Assembly (NCBI RefSeq): GCF_900217905.1
Contig: NZ_OBMO01000012.1
Span: 62,001-126,000 of the forward strand
DNA: 64,000 nucleotides
Source: Alloalcanivorax xenomutans
GTDB lineage: Bacteria; Pseudomonadota; Gammaproteobacteria; Pseudomonadales; Alcanivoracaceae
Reading direction: 5' to 3'
Shown: positions 16,611-25,755 of the stretch, in pieces
How positions within the stretch are numbered: position 1 is the stretch's first letter
Layout: every line of letters begins with the position of its first letter
Made by a program: the position numbers and the translations under genes
Notes under the pieces: model-generated
The model's input: the letters and a program-made list of their open reading frames with translations, nothing else
What the model was told of the DNA's origin: nothing
Databases searched by the model: none

Positions 16611-17723
16611 ATGGACGCGGATCTCTTTGTGCTCGCCCTGGCGGTACTGTTCGCACTGAGCTACCGGATCCTGTTCCGGGTACTGCCACGGGAACGCTGG
16701 CAATTCGTTGCCTGCCTGCCGTTGGCGAAAAACCGTGACGGCACCTGGCGCACGCTCAACCTCACCTATTACGGACTGTTCACCGGTCTGGCCGGCGGCT
16801 TCGGCGTGGCCGCGTTCGTATTGCTTACCGCCGCTTCCGGTGTCCCTCTGGGCATCGCCCTGGGACTCACCGCCGGCATTCTGGCGGTGTGTCTGCCGGC
16901 GGCCAAGCTGATCGCCACGGTGGTGGAAAAGAATCGTCACGGCTTTACCGTCGGCGGCGCCAGTTTCGTCGGCATCCTGCTGGCACCGCTGTTACTGTGG
17001 GGCGCCGATGAATTATCCCGGCAATGGTGGCAAGAGCCGTTGCCGGTGATGCCGCTGCTGGCCGCCATGACCATCGCTTATGTGCTTGGTGAGGGAGTCG
17101 GCCGGCTCGCCTGTATCAGTTTCGGCTGCTGTTACGGCAAATCACTGGAGCAGGCGCCGGCCTGGGCCCGGCGTTGTTTCGCCGGCTTGCACCATGTCTT
17201 TCACGGCTTCACCAAGAAGATCGCCTTCGCCGGGAACATGGAAGCGGTGCGGGTGATTCCGATCCAGGCCCTCACCTGCGTGTTCTACACCCTGCTGGCA
17301 TTGGCGGGCATGGCCTTGTACTTCCACGGACTCTATGCCATCGCCTTCGCTCTGACACTGACCGGCGGACAATTGTGGCGGGTGTACTCGGAGTTTTTAC
17401 GGGCGGATTTCCGTGGCGGCAAGCGCTTTACGGTTTACCAGACCATGGCCAGCCTGGCGGCGCTCTACGGCCTGCTGATCAGCGCGCTGCTACCGGGCGG
17501 CGACACTGTTGTGCCGGTGTTGAGCGCCGGTCTGACCACCCTGTGGCAGCCGGGTATGATTCTCTGCCTGCAGTTAGTGACGGTGGGCATGTTCCTGTTT
17601 TCCGGCACCAGCACCATCACCACCGGGGAGCTGCGCTTCGGGCTGGCGCCGGACTGGCGCGGACAGGCCGGTTGCGATAGCGAGGCCGAGCCGCCGCTGG
17701 CTACACCAGCGCGGCGGCCTTGA
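16611..17723 (+). CDS. Lgt-like multi-spanning membrane protein
   Basis: A 370-residue polytopic protein with about nine hydrophobic helices. The block GEGVGRLACISFGCCYG recalls the signature of prolipoprotein diacylglyceryl transferase relatives (GRxGCFxxGCCYG). The later helices with TLTGGQLWRVYSEFLR match the region where Lgt carries conserved Glu and Arg. The N-terminal third does not look like true Lgt, so it is probably a paralogue with a different substrate. GGAGGGA lies six bases before the ATG. Its 3' end overlaps the convergent modC gene by 23 bases. Confidence 0.7.
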   Translation: MDADLFVLALAVLFALSYRILFRVLPRERWQFVACLPLAKNRDGTWRTLNLTYYGLFTGLAGGFGVAAFVLLTAASGVPLGIALGLTAGILAVCLPAAKLIATVVEKNRHGFTVGGASFVGILLAPLLLWGADELSRQWWQEPLPVMPLLAAMTIAYVLGEGVGRLACISFGCCYGKSLEQAPAWARRCFAGLHHVFHGFTKKIAFAGNMEAVRVIPIQALTCVFYTLLALAGMALYFHGLYAIAFALTLTGGQLWRVYSEFLRADFRGGKRFTVYQTMASLAALYGLLISALLPGGDTVVPVLSAGLTTLWQPGMILCLQLVTVGMFLFSGTSTITTGELRFGLAPDWRGQAGCDSEAEPPLATPARRP

Positions 17724-18747
17724 TCTGGGCATGGACCCGGATTCCCGGGGCCAGCCCCAGCCGGTCCCGGGAATAGCTGGACAGGCGCGCCAACAGCCAT
17801 TGCTGTTCGCACCGCAGCCGCACCAGGCATTGCCCTTGGGGCAGGGAGCGGACGTCGTCAACGACCGCCGGAAGGATATTCAGCACGCTGGAATCCGTGG
17901 CCGGCGACAATGTCAGGCTCACGTCCCGTGCCGCTACCCGCAGACGCGGTGTGTCACCGCCGGGCCCGGAGGCCGGTACTCTCACCTCACAGGCGCCCAG
18001 AGCCAGCACCAGCAAATGATGGTCCTGCTCATAACGCAGATGGCGGGTGCGCAGCACCACCGCCGCATCCCGATGCGCCGCCAGCGGTGAGCCGGGGCCG
18101 GCCAGTACATCATTGACCTCGCCTTGCGCCGCCAGGGCGCCGTCACGCAACCACCAAAGATGCTCCCCCAATGTCAGTACCTCATCCAGATGGTGGCTGA
18201 CATACAACACCGGAATGGTCTTCGCCACCCGGCCGATCACCTCCATCAGCGCCTGGCGCCGGGCCTGATCCAGGGCCGCCAGCGGCTCGTCCAGCAGCAG
18301 CAGTCGCGGCGCGCTCAACAAGGCCCGCCCCAATGCCACACGGCTGGCCTCGCCACCGGAAAGCCCCCGCACCCGGCGCGACAACAAGGGCGTCAACGAC
18401 AGCAGCTCCAGCACTTCTTCCCACCGTTGCGCCGACCCCGGCGCCCGCCGCGCGGCATAGCGGAGATTGCCGGTCACATCCAGATGAGGAAACAACGTCG
18501 GTTTCTGCAGCATCAGGCCCACCGGCCGGCGATGGGCCGGCAGCATTCCGGCACGGCCCTGCCAGCGTTCACCGTCGAATTCAATGCGCCCCTGGCAAGG
18601 CTCAAGACCCGCCACCGCCCGCAGCAGACTGCTTTTGCCAGCCCCGGACTCACCGAACAGGATGGTCACGCCCCGTTCCGGCAACGTTCCCTGCACGGAA
18701 AGCTCAAAAGCGCCGCGACGAAGGACGATATCCAGGGACAGACTCAT
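17701..18747 (-). CDS. modC: molybdate ABC transporter ATP-binding protein ModC
   Basis: A 348-residue ATPase on the cytosolic face of the molybdate importer. Walker A GESGAGKSS, signature LSGGEASRVALGRAL, Walker B LLLLDEPLAALD and the switch His in LYVSHHLDEVL are all present in the first 220 residues. The C-terminal 130 residues contain a TOBE/Mop domain (NILPAVVDDVRSLPQGQCL) that binds oxyanion in ModC. The ATG at 18747 overlaps the modB stop by four bases; the ORF could run up to 18789, but that extension lies inside modB. Confidence 0.93.
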   Translation of the reverse strand: MSLSLDIVLRRGAFELSVQGTLPERGVTILFGESGAGKSSLLRAVAGLEPCQGRIEFDGERWQGRAGMLPAHRRPVGLMLQKPTLFPHLDVTGNLRYAARRAPGSAQRWEEVLELLSLTPLLSRRVRGLSGGEASRVALGRALLSAPRLLLLDEPLAALDQARRQALMEVIGRVAKTIPVLYVSHHLDEVLTLGEHLWWLRDGALAAQGEVNDVLAGPGSPLAAHRDAAVVLRTRHLRYEQDHHLLVLALGACEVRVPASGPGGDTPRLRVAARDVSLTLSPATDSSVLNILPAVVDDVRSLPQGQCLVRLRCEQQWLLARLSSYSRDRLGLAPGIRVHAQIKAAALV

Positions 18748-19424
18748 AGCGGCCCCCGTGCTTTCTTCTGCCAGCGAAACACCGCCCACAGCAGCACCAG
18801 CGACAGCACCACCAGCACCAGCGCCAGGCGCTGGGCACTGGCGTAATCGCCCGCCTCCACATGCTCATACAGCGCCACCGAGGCGACCCGGGTCTCGCCG
18901 GCGATGCTGCCACCGATCATCAGCACCACACCGAACTCCCCCAGGGTATGGGCGAAGCCGAGCACCGCCGCGGACAGATAGCCCGGGCGCGCCAATGGCA
19001 GCACCACGGAGAAGAACCGGTCGAGAGGGCCGGCGCCGGCGGCGGCGGCCATGTCCAGGACATCCTTGTCGATGGCGGCGAAAGCGTTCTTTAACGGCTG
19101 CAGCACGAACGGCAGTGAATAGACCACCGAGCCGATCACCAGACCGGCGAAGGAAAACGCCAGCCCCGGCCGCTCCAGCAGGGAACCCAGCCAGCCGCCG
19201 GGGCCGTCCGGGCCAAGAAACAGCAACAGGTAAAAGCCCAGCACCGTGGGCGGCAGCACCAGCGGCAACGCCAGCAGCGCTTCCAGCAGGGCCTGGCCGG
19301 GCCGGACCCGGCGGGCCAGCCACCAGGCCAGCGGCGTGCACAGCAGCAACAGGATCACGGTGGTGATCAGCGCCAGTTTGACACTCACCCATAACGCCAG
19401 AGTGTCACCGGCCGCCAGCATCAA
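18744..19424 (-). CDS. modB: molybdate ABC transporter permease ModB
   Basis: A 226-residue inner-membrane permease with five to six helices. The EAA loop, which docks on ModC, is AAAAGAGPLDRFFSVVLPLA; the flanking ALLALPLVLPPTVLGFYLLL and GFAHTLGEFGVVLMIGGSIAG are characteristic of ModB. It overlaps modA and modC by four bases on each side, so the three are translated together. Confidence 0.95.
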   Translation of the reverse strand: MMLAAGDTLALWVSVKLALITTVILLLLCTPLAWWLARRVRPGQALLEALLALPLVLPPTVLGFYLLLFLGPDGPGGWLGSLLERPGLAFSFAGLVIGSVVYSLPFVLQPLKNAFAAIDKDVLDMAAAAGAGPLDRFFSVVLPLARPGYLSAAVLGFAHTLGEFGVVLMIGGSIAGETRVASVALYEHVEAGDYASAQRLALVLVVLSLVLLWAVFRWQKKARGPL

Positions 19425-20149
19425 GGCGTCTCCAGCCGATATCCCGCCGCCTCGATCCGTTGGCGGGCGGCGTCACTGAACAGGAAATCATAGAAGGCGC
19501 GGGCCGCCGGCCGGTCATCCAACAGCACCGCCTGTTGGCGAATCGGCGGATAGGATTCCGCCGGTGGCAGCCAGAGGCTGCCGCCGGCTTCGCGCACCTG
19601 GGACAGCGCAACGAACCCGGCCCGAGCGGCGCCGCTTTGGATGAATTGAAAGGTCTGCCCCACATTTTCACCACGCACCAGGGTGACGGACTCCGGCAAC
19701 GCCAGAGTGGCCAGCACCGCTTCGGCGGCGGCGCCGTAGGGCGCGGTGCGGGCATTGGCCAGCGCCAGTGGCGTCAGTTCACCGCCATTCAAAAGCGCCG
19801 CCCCCAGCGCCAGCCCCGGCTCCCGGCTCCACAGAGCCAGCACACCCAGGGCGTAGGTGCGACGGCTACCGGCGACAATCCGCTGCTGCTGCTCCAACTG
19901 ACGCGGGCGGGCCTCATCAGCGGCGAGGAACAGGTCCAGCGGCGCGCCCTGCCGTATCTGCGCATAGAGTTTGCCGGTGGATCCCACGCTGACCGCCACC
20001 TCGGCCCCGTTATGCCGGGACTGGTAATCCGCCACCAGTTGCCGCATGGGGCCGGCGAAATTGGCGGCCACCGCCACCCGCACCGGCGCTTCCGGCCACG
20101 CCAGCAGCGGGAGCGCCATCAGCAAAGCACAGCAGGCGAAGCGGAACAT
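19421..20149 (-). CDS. modA: molybdate-binding periplasmic protein ModA
   Basis: A 242-residue substrate-binding protein with a signal peptide (about 1-21, ending AWPEA). The motifs RVAVAANFAGPM, VSVGSTGKLYAQIRQGAPLD and LFLAADEARPRQLE are the ModA oxyanion-binding loops, including the Ser/Thr residues that contact molybdate. It begins 11 bases after the trhO stop. The gap is too short to hold a Moco riboswitch or ModE site, so the modABC genes probably depend on the upstream bolA-trhO promoter or on an internal promoter within trhO. Confidence 0.94.
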   Translation of the reverse strand: MFRFACCALLMALPLLAWPEAPVRVAVAANFAGPMRQLVADYQSRHNGAEVAVSVGSTGKLYAQIRQGAPLDLFLAADEARPRQLEQQQRIVAGSRRTYALGVLALWSREPGLALGAALLNGGELTPLALANARTAPYGAAAEAVLATLALPESVTLVRGENVGQTFQFIQSGAARAGFVALSQVREAGGSLWLPPAESYPPIRQQAVLLDDRPAARAFYDFLFSDAARQRIEAAGYRLETP

Positions 20150-20160
20150 GCCGGTCTCCG

Positions 20161-21096
20161 TTAGCGTGATCCGGACTCCCGGGGGTTTTGTCCGAGGTGG
20201 GCCTCGCCGCGCTGACGGGACAGTTCGATCTGGCGCTGCCGCTCGGCGAAGCGGGCCTTCTGATCCGCCGTGGACTCATGGTAACAACGCGGGCAGGACA
20301 CACCGGGCTCGTACATGGGCGACAGCTTGTCCTGATCGGAAATCGGCCGGCGGCAGGCATGGCACTGCTGATACTTGCCGGGTTTGAGGTCGTGATCGAC
20401 GGTAACCCGCTCATCGAACACGAAGCATTCACCCTGCCACAATGACTCGTCCTTGGGCACGTCTTCCAGGTATTTGAGGATCCCGCCTTTGAGGTGATAC
20501 ACCTCCTCGAAGCCCTGCTGGCGCAGATAGGCGGTGGATTTTTCACAGCGGATCCCGCCGGTGCAGAACATTGCCACCCGTTTGTGGCGGGCCGGGTCCA
20601 GATTCTCACGCACATAATCCGGAAACTCACGGAACGCCTTGGTGTGCGGATTGATCGCGCCGGCGAAGGTGCCCACTTCGTACTCGTAGTCGTTGCGGGT
20701 GTCGATGACCAGGGTTTCCGGATCGGCGATGACCCGATTCCAGTCCTCCGCCTCCAGGTAGGTGCCACGTTCAGCGTCGGGGTCCAGATCCTCCACGCCC
20801 ATGGTGACGATCTCTTTCTTCAGTTTCACCTTGGTGCGCAGGAACGGCGGCTCGTGGGTATAGGATTCCTTGTACTCCAACCCCTGAAAACGACCGTCCG
20901 CCGCGAGCCAGGCCAGCACCGCGTCGATGCCTTCCCGGCTGCCGGCGATGGTGCCGTTGATGCCTTCGCGGGCCAGCAGCAGGGTGCCGCGCACGCCGGC
21001 TTCGGTCATGCACGCCAGCAATGGCTCACGCAGGTTCTGGTAATCGTCGAGACGGGTAAAGCGGTACAACGCCGCCACCACGATGACATCGTTCAT
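20161..21096 (-). CDS. trhO: tRNA uridine(34) hydroxylase TrhO (rhodanese-family, YceA)
   Basis: A 311-residue cytosolic protein. The N-terminal region (about 1-95) has [20 protein letters not shown]; the rhodanese domain (about 120-225) has [19 protein letters not shown] and the active-site loop [10 protein letters not shown]; the C-terminal Cys-rich region carries CHACRRP and CPRCYHE. This matches TrhO/YceA, which hydroxylates U34 of certain tRNAs with O2 on the way to 5-carboxymethoxyuridine. It overlaps the bolA gene by four bases and is followed by modABC. Confidence 0.93.
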   Translation of the reverse strand: MNDVIVVAALYRFTRLDDYQNLREPLLACMTEAGVRGTLLLAREGINGTIAGSREGIDAVLAWLAADGRFQGLEYKESYTHEPPFLRTKVKLKKEIVTMGVEDLDPDAERGTYLEAEDWNRVIADPETLVIDTRNDYEYEVGTFAGAINPHTKAFREFPDYVRENLDPARHKRVAMFCTGGIRCEKSTAYLRQQGFEEVYHLKGGILKYLEDVPKDESLWQGECFVFDERVTVDHDLKPGKYQQCHACRRPISDQDKLSPMYEPGVSCPRCYHESTADQKARFAERQRQIELSRQRGEAHLGQNPRESGSR

Positions 21097-21425
21097 CGAC
21101 TGAACTCCGGATCATGTTTGCTGCCGCCACGGCAATCCGGCGAGGCCGCCACCTCGCCATCGCGGGCGTTCCATTCCTCAGGGGTAAACAAATGCAGGGC
21201 CAGTGCATGCACCGGACCGGCCAATTCCTCGGACAACACCGCGTAGATCGCCTGGTGCCGACGCACCGGCATCTTGCCGGCGAACGACTCGGACACCACC
21301 GTCAGTTTGAAGTGGGTTTCCGAGTTGGCCGGCACGTTGTGACGGTGGCTTTCGTTCTCCACCGTGACATGGACGACCGGCATGGCGTCGCGGATTTTGC
21401 GCTCAATGGCTTGAGCCACGCTCAT
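21093..21425 (-). CDS. bolA: BolA-family protein
   Basis: A 110-residue cytosolic protein. The BolA/KH-like fold spans about residues 1-85 with [19 protein letters not shown] (the SHxH region that binds Fe-S with a monothiol glutaredoxin), [17 protein letters not shown] and [14 protein letters not shown] short unique tail (about 88-110) includes one Cys. GGAGAG stands four bases before the ATG. Length is typical of E. coli BolA. First gene of a five-gene run bolA-trhO-modABC. Confidence 0.94.
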   Translation of the reverse strand: MSVAQAIERKIRDAMPVVHVTVENESHRHNVPANSETHFKLTVVSESFAGKMPVRRHQAIYAVLSEELAGPVHALALHLFTPEEWNARDGEVAASPDCRGGSKHDPEFSR

Positions 21426-21476
21426 ACTGCTCTCCGTGGAATCGGGTTTGGGGACGCTATTCTACGGTTTTAGTGA

Positions 21477-23015
21477 TCATTTTGCAGTCTCCGGGCGCGG
21501 AATAACCCTCTCCCACAGGGCTTCGCCTTCCTGGTCCAGCAGCTCGGTTTCACTGTCGCCGGGCCCGAACTGGTGCACCCGGCGGCTTTCGCTCCAGGCG
21601 GCCCAGTCAGCGCCACGGCCGTGGGCAAAGTCGCTCCACACCTGTTGTACCCGGCGGGCCAGCTGTTTCGGCTGTTCGCCGCCACCGGTGAAGTACTGCC
21701 CCACCGGCGTATCGGTAATGCCAAACACGAACGGCACGTCGACCACGTGACAGGCCCCCATGGGGATGCCGAACTGGGTGCTCGGCCAGGTGAACTGGAA
21801 CCCCCAGGTGCGCGGCTGCCGGGCAGCCTGAGCGTCCAGCAAACGCAACGTCGGCACCCGGAAAAGACGGTCGCTCTCCATGGCGGAGAACCAGTCCATG
21901 TTGCTGCGCTGCGGGTGCGGGGTAACGTGGGCGCGGTAGTAGTCGAACAGGCGCTGGCCGTTGCCCGGCGCGGCACGTTCGAAGCGGCGCAGAATCTCGG
22001 CATCGTCCATGGCGCGCATCTGCTCCACCGTTGGGAAGCCGGCCAACGGCCCGGAATATTGAAAGAAGTTCCACTCGTCCCGGCACACCCCGGCGAGCAG
22101 CTCGATATCCGCGCAGGCACCATCGGCCATGGCCTGGACCGGAACCCGCGGCAGCAGGTCACCGTCCACCATCGGCAGGAAATTCATCCCGAACTGGGGA
22201 GTGGAATCCCGCAATCCCCGCGCCACCGACGTACGCAGGGCCTCCCCCTGGGCCGACAGCCAGGCTTCACCGTCGGCCTGCCGCAAACGGTCGGCGACAT
22301 CACCCTCGCCGGGTAGCGCCGCCAGGAACGCCTCGGTGACGCGCCGCGACTCCTCCGGCGATAGCACGAAATCGGCGCCACCGGACTGGATGATGGCGCG
22401 CTGGAACAGTGGCCGCGCCCGTGGCGCCGCCATCAGCGAGGCGACACTGAAACCACCGGCGGATTCACCGAAAATGGTCACCTGGTCAGCCCGGCCGCCG
22501 AACGCCTCGATGTGACGATTCACCCATTCCAGGGCGGCGATTTGATCGCGCAACCCCAGGTTGCTGTCCGCTTCCGGCAGCACCGAGGCGAAATCGGCGA
22601 AACCATGGGCGCCCAGCCGATAGGCGGCGTTGACCACCACCACCTTGCCATTCCGGGCCAGCTCGGCGCCGTTATACAACATCTGCGAAACCGATCCGGC
22701 GGTGTAGCCGCCACCGTGATACCACAGCATCACCGGAAAGGGCCCCTCGCCTTCGGGAACCCAGATATTCAGATACAGGCAATCCTCGCCGGATTCCTCC
22801 ACGCCCATCAGCGGGTTGCGGCGCTGCAAGGAAGGCAGCGGATAGCGATCGGCCCGCTGTACCTGATCACTGTCGGGCAGCGGCTGGGGCGCTTTGAAAC
22901 GGCGCTCGCCCAGCGGTGGCAATGCATAAGGCACGCCGCGGAATTCGTGGACACCCTCCCCCGGTACGCCCTGATAGCGGCCCTGCGACAGGGTCACGGT
23001 CTGTTCATTCGCCAC
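21477..23015 (-). CDS. type-B carboxylesterase
   Basis: A 512-residue alpha/beta hydrolase of the carboxylesterase type B / para-nitrobenzyl esterase family. The nucleophile elbow is GESAGGFSV, the N-terminal FRGVPYALPPLGERRFK and EDCLYLNIWVPEGEGP (with the conserved EDCL disulfide-loop motif) are family landmarks, and the oxyanion hole is YHGGGYTAGS. The catalytic acid and His lie in the C-terminal half (GVCRDEWNFF and ITDTPVGQYF regions). No signal peptide is seen. Start is GTG at 23015 with AAGGAG seven bases before. Substrates are probably short-chain esters; not determinable here. Confidence 0.92.
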   Translation of the reverse strand: MANEQTVTLSQGRYQGVPGEGVHEFRGVPYALPPLGERRFKAPQPLPDSDQVQRADRYPLPSLQRRNPLMGVEESGEDCLYLNIWVPEGEGPFPVMLWYHGGGYTAGSVSQMLYNGAELARNGKVVVVNAAYRLGAHGFADFASVLPEADSNLGLRDQIAALEWVNRHIEAFGGRADQVTIFGESAGGFSVASLMAAPRARPLFQRAIIQSGGADFVLSPEESRRVTEAFLAALPGEGDVADRLRQADGEAWLSAQGEALRTSVARGLRDSTPQFGMNFLPMVDGDLLPRVPVQAMADGACADIELLAGVCRDEWNFFQYSGPLAGFPTVEQMRAMDDAEILRRFERAAPGNGQRLFDYYRAHVTPHPQRSNMDWFSAMESDRLFRVPTLRLLDAQAARQPRTWGFQFTWPSTQFGIPMGACHVVDVPFVFGITDTPVGQYFTGGGEQPKQLARRVQQVWSDFAHGRGADWAAWSESRRVHQFGPGDSETELLDQEGEALWERVIPRPETAK

Positions 23016-23139
23016 CTTGTTCTCCTTAGCATTTGGCTGGTTGTCGAATTGTTCGACAGAAAAAAAGAGCCCCGCATGTACTCAACGTACACTTGTAGCC
23101 GTTATCACGACGCTTACGACTTGGCACAGGAGCCATTCA

Positions 23140-23481
23140 ATGAGTGAACATGACGTAGCAGAAGCCCAAACCGAAGCCACCGGCTTGCGCACGCGCCTGT
23201 CCGCCACAACGGACAAGCTTAACAAAGCCGCCCGGGGAATCGTGAATCGGATTACCGAAAACGGCGAGCGCCTGCTGAATGAGCTGGTGGAAACCGGTGA
23301 AGCGCTGCGCGGCAAGGCTGGCGACAAAGCCAAGGCCGTGGTCCCGCAGGACTGGCGTGCCAATCTGGCCCATGTGCTTGGCCTGCCCACTCGCGACGAA
23401 ATGGACGCGCTGGGCAAAAAGCTGGACCGCATCAGCCGCAAGGTCAACAAAATGGCCCGCGAGCAGAAAGCCGCCGGCTGA
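23140..23481 (+). CDS. phasin-like granule-associated protein
   Basis: A 113-residue charged, mostly helical protein. The middle (LLNELVETGEALRGKAGDKA) and the C-terminal LGLPTRDEMDALGKKLDRIS resemble the phasin-type polyhydroxyalkanoate granule proteins of the PhaI/PhaF group, where the LGxPTRxExxAL motif starts the coiled coil. AGGAG lies seven bases before the ATG at 23140; an upstream in-frame ATG at 23017 overlaps the divergent esterase promoter. No PHA synthase gene is in the window. It is followed by a clear terminator. Confidence 0.72.
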   Translation: MSEHDVAEAQTEATGLRTRLSATTDKLNKAARGIVNRITENGERLLNELVETGEALRGKAGDKAKAVVPQDWRANLAHVLGLPTRDEMDALGKKLDRISRKVNKMAREQKAAG

Positions 23482-23495
23482 TCCACCGGAAAAAG

Positions 23496-23539
23496 CATCG
23501 CGGCCCTTTTCCACGAGGAAGAGGACCGCGATGTCTTTT
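23496..23539 (+). terminator. intrinsic terminator after phasin-like gene
   Basis: CATCGCGGCCC (23496-23506) pairs with GGACCGCGATG (23523-23533), one mismatch, 16-base loop, followed by TCTTTT. It starts 15 bases after the stop codon. Confidence 0.7.
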
Positions 23540-23603
23540 CGCATCGCCCCTTTCTTTGCCTCCCTCTTTTCCTTCCGTCCGTGCGCTTGGCGGCGCGGTC
23601 CTC

Positions 23604-23609
23604 TATAAT
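23604..23609 (+). promoter_or_regulatory. probable -10 element of mdh
   Basis: A perfect TATAAT, 40 bases before the mdh ATG, in an otherwise GC-rich gap. No good -35 hexamer is seen 16-18 bases upstream, so recognition may rely on the -10 and flanking bases. Confidence 0.5.
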
Positions 23610-23648
23610 GCGCGCCGACTTCATCTCCCCACGATCTAGGAGACCTTC

Positions 23649-24629
23649 ATGAAAGCACCTGTACGCGTGGCGGTGACTGGCGCCGCTGGCCAAATCAGCT
23701 ACTCCCTGCTGTTCCGCATCGCTTCCGGCGACATGCTCGGCAAGGATCAGCCGGTAATCCTGCAACTGCTGGAAATCACCCCCGCTCTGGAAGCCCTGAA
23801 AGGGGTGGTGATGGAACTGGAAGACTGCGCCTTCCCGCTGGTGGCCGGTATCGTGCAAACCGACGACGCCAATGTGGCCTTCAAGGACGCCGACTACGCC
23901 CTGCTGGTAGGTGCCCGTCCCCGTGGCCCGGGCATGGAGCGTAAGGACCTGCTGGAAGCCAACGCGGCGATCTTCTCCGCCCAAGGCAAAGCCATCAACG
24001 ACAACGCCAGCAAAGGTATCAAAGTGCTGGTGGTGGGTAACCCGGCCAACACCAACGCTCTGATCGCCCAGCGTAACGCGCCGGACATCGACCCGCGTCA
24101 GTTCACCGCCATGACCCGTCTGGACCACAACCGTGCCATGGCGCAGCTGGCCAACAAACTGGGCAAGACCGTCAACGACGTGAAAAAGATGACCATCTGG
24201 GGCAACCACTCCTCCACCCAGTACCCGGATCTGCATCACTGCGAAGTGGACGGTAAAGTGGCCATCGATCAGATCGAGCAGGACTGGTACGAAGCGGACT
24301 ACATCCCCACCGTGCAGCAGCGTGGCGCCGCCATCATCAAGGCCCGGGGTGCTTCCTCCGCCGCTTCCGCCGCCAACGCCGCCATCGACCACATGCGCTC
24401 CTGGGCGCTGGGCACCGATGAAGGCGACTGGGTTTCCATGGGGATCTACAGCGACGGTTCCTATGGTATCCAGGAAGGCCTGATCTACTCCTTCCCCTGC
24501 ACCTGCAAGGATGGCGACTGGAGCATCGTCCAGGGCCTGGAAAACAACGAGTTCTCCAAAGCCAAGATGCAGGCCACCGAGCAGGAACTGGCCGAAGAGC
24601 GCGACGCGGTAAGCCACCTGCTGCCGTAA
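23649..24629 (+). CDS. mdh: malate dehydrogenase
   Basis: A 326-residue cytosolic NAD-dependent enzyme converting malate to oxaloacetate in the TCA cycle. The NAD-binding loop is [15 protein letters not shown], then [15 protein letters not shown] with the substrate-binding Arg residues, [20 protein letters not shown] and the catalytic [12 protein letters not shown] His. This is the cytosolic-type (group 2) MDH found in Pseudomonas relatives rather than the E. coli form. Codon choice is markedly biased, as expected for a highly expressed gene. GGAG precedes the ATG. A strong hairpin follows the stop. Confidence 0.97.
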   Translation: MKAPVRVAVTGAAGQISYSLLFRIASGDMLGKDQPVILQLLEITPALEALKGVVMELEDCAFPLVAGIVQTDDANVAFKDADYALLVGARPRGPGMERKDLLEANAAIFSAQGKAINDNASKGIKVLVVGNPANTNALIAQRNAPDIDPRQFTAMTRLDHNRAMAQLANKLGKTVNDVKKMTIWGNHSSTQYPDLHHCEVDGKVAIDQIEQDWYEADYIPTVQQRGAAIIKARGASSAASAANAAIDHMRSWALGTDEGDWVSMGIYSDGSYGIQEGLIYSFPCTCKDGDWSIVQGLENNEFSKAKMQATEQELAEERDAVSHLLP

Positions 24630-24641
24630 TCGCCTTCCGGT

Positions 24642-24675
24642 GTTAACCGGACCCGCGCTCGCGGGCCCGGTTAAC
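24642..24675. terminator. strong hairpin after mdh
   Basis: GTTAACCGG-A-CCCGCG (24642-24657) pairs with CGCGGG-C-CCGGTTAAC (24660-24675) apart from one A/C mismatch. It lies 13 bases after mdh and just before the convergent CBS-domain gene, so it may act in both directions; no T-run follows. Confidence 0.6.
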
Positions 24676-24681
24676 CGGTCA

Positions 24682-25101
24682 TCACGCTTCCGACACGATG
24701 CCGTTCTCCGCGGCCATCTCCATCATGGCACGCAGAATATCGTGCCGGCTGATTTGTCCTACGAGTTTTCCGTTCTCCACCACCGGGAGACGGCGCCGAT
24801 GATGGCGCAGGAAAACTTCCATCGCCTCCAATACCGTGGTCTGGGCCGGCAGCACCTGTAATTCACGGCTCATATAATCCGCCACCACACCGATATCGAT
24901 ACCGTGGTAACGGGCTTCGAGCATGCCGCGCAAACAATCGGATTCAGAGAACATCCCCACCAGCCTCCCCCGCTCCACCACCGGCGCCCCGGAAATACGA
25001 TTTTCCAACAGCAGCCCCATGGCATCGAACAGGGAGACACCCGGATCCAGCGTAAGCGGACCCCATTTCATGTAGTCCGTTACTTTCATTGTTTTCCACA
25101 T
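24682..25101 (-). CDS. CBS-domain pair protein
   Basis: A 139-residue protein made almost entirely of two CBS motifs: the first with VTDYMKWGPLTLDPGVSLFD, SGAPVVERGRLVGMFSESD; the second with VADYMSRELQVLPAQTTVLE and LPVVENGKLVGQISRHDIL. Such Bateman modules bind adenine nucleotides (AMP, ATP, SAM) and usually sense energy state. Start at 25101 is preferred over 25152 because the latter's leader is Gly/Arg-rich and non-family; ATG at 25089 is a further option. Stand-alone, so the partner is unknown. Confidence 0.88.
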   Translation of the reverse strand: MWKTMKVTDYMKWGPLTLDPGVSLFDAMGLLLENRISGAPVVERGRLVGMFSESDCLRGMLEARYHGIDIGVVADYMSRELQVLPAQTTVLEAMEVFLRHHRRRLPVVENGKLVGQISRHDILRAMMEMAAENGIVSEA

Positions 25102-25153
25102 GATTTCATTCCCTTGATAAAGACGACCTCCTCCCCCCCTGGGCGGTCTCAAT

Positions 25154-25636
25154 TCACAGCAGTGCTTCGGTGGAACTGATCACGCCATTGGCGTCGGCGT
25201 AGACGAAATCACCAGGACGGAAAGTAACGCCGCCGAAGGTAACATCGATGTTCAACTGACCTTCACCGCGGCGCACCGATTTGATCGGCACACACCCCAG
25301 GGTGACCACGCCGAGGTCCAGTTTGGCCAGTTCCCGCACGTCACGGCAGGCGCCGTAAATGATCACGCCTTCCCAGCCATTGCTCACCGCGTTTTCAGCG
25401 ATCATGTCGCCGATCAGGGCATTGCGCAGGCTGCCGCCGCCGTCCACCACCAGCACCTTGCCTTTACCGTCGGTGGCCAGATGCTCCTTCACACGGGAGT
25501 TATCCTCGAAACACTTTACCGTTACGATCTCGCCGCCAAACGCCTGGCGGCCACCGTAGCTGAACCAGTTGAGCCCGGTGACCACGGACACTTTGTCGGC
25601 ATGCTCGTCACACAGATCGCAGGTTACGAACGTCAT
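25154..25636 (-). CDS. rraA: RraA-family protein (RNase E inhibitor / HMG aldolase fold)
   Basis: A 160-residue protein of the RraA fold. [53 protein letters not shown] and [11 protein letters not shown] (the substrate-contact Arg-Asp) followed by [14 protein letters not shown] match RraA. In E. coli RraA inhibits RNase E; the same fold includes 4-hydroxy-4-methyl-2-oxoglutarate aldolases, so either activity is possible. AAGGAG lies five bases before the ATG at 25636; the GTG at 25642 would overlap it. Confidence 0.9.
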   Translation of the reverse strand: MTFVTCDLCDEHADKVSVVTGLNWFSYGGRQAFGGEIVTVKCFEDNSRVKEHLATDGKGKVLVVDGGGSLRNALIGDMIAENAVSNGWEGVIIYGACRDVRELAKLDLGVVTLGCVPIKSVRRGEGQLNIDVTFGGVTFRPGDFVYADANGVISSTEALL

Positions 25637-25755
25637 ATTCACTCCTTGTCAGGCCCGCGGCGGCGGAACCACCAGCGGGCGAATCAACAATTAACAAGAC
25701 GAGACGCGCGGCCGAAGCCGCGCGTGTTTTACCTTAATTTCCCGCCACTGTAAGG

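Noticed and set aside
20150-20160. Molybdenum cofactor riboswitch before modA
   Set aside because: Only 11 bases separate trhO and modA; there is no room for the aptamer.
23082-24617. 511-residue minus-strand frame opposite mdh and the phasin-like gene
   Set aside because: Spans two well-supported genes and a terminator; pure shadow caused by codon bias.
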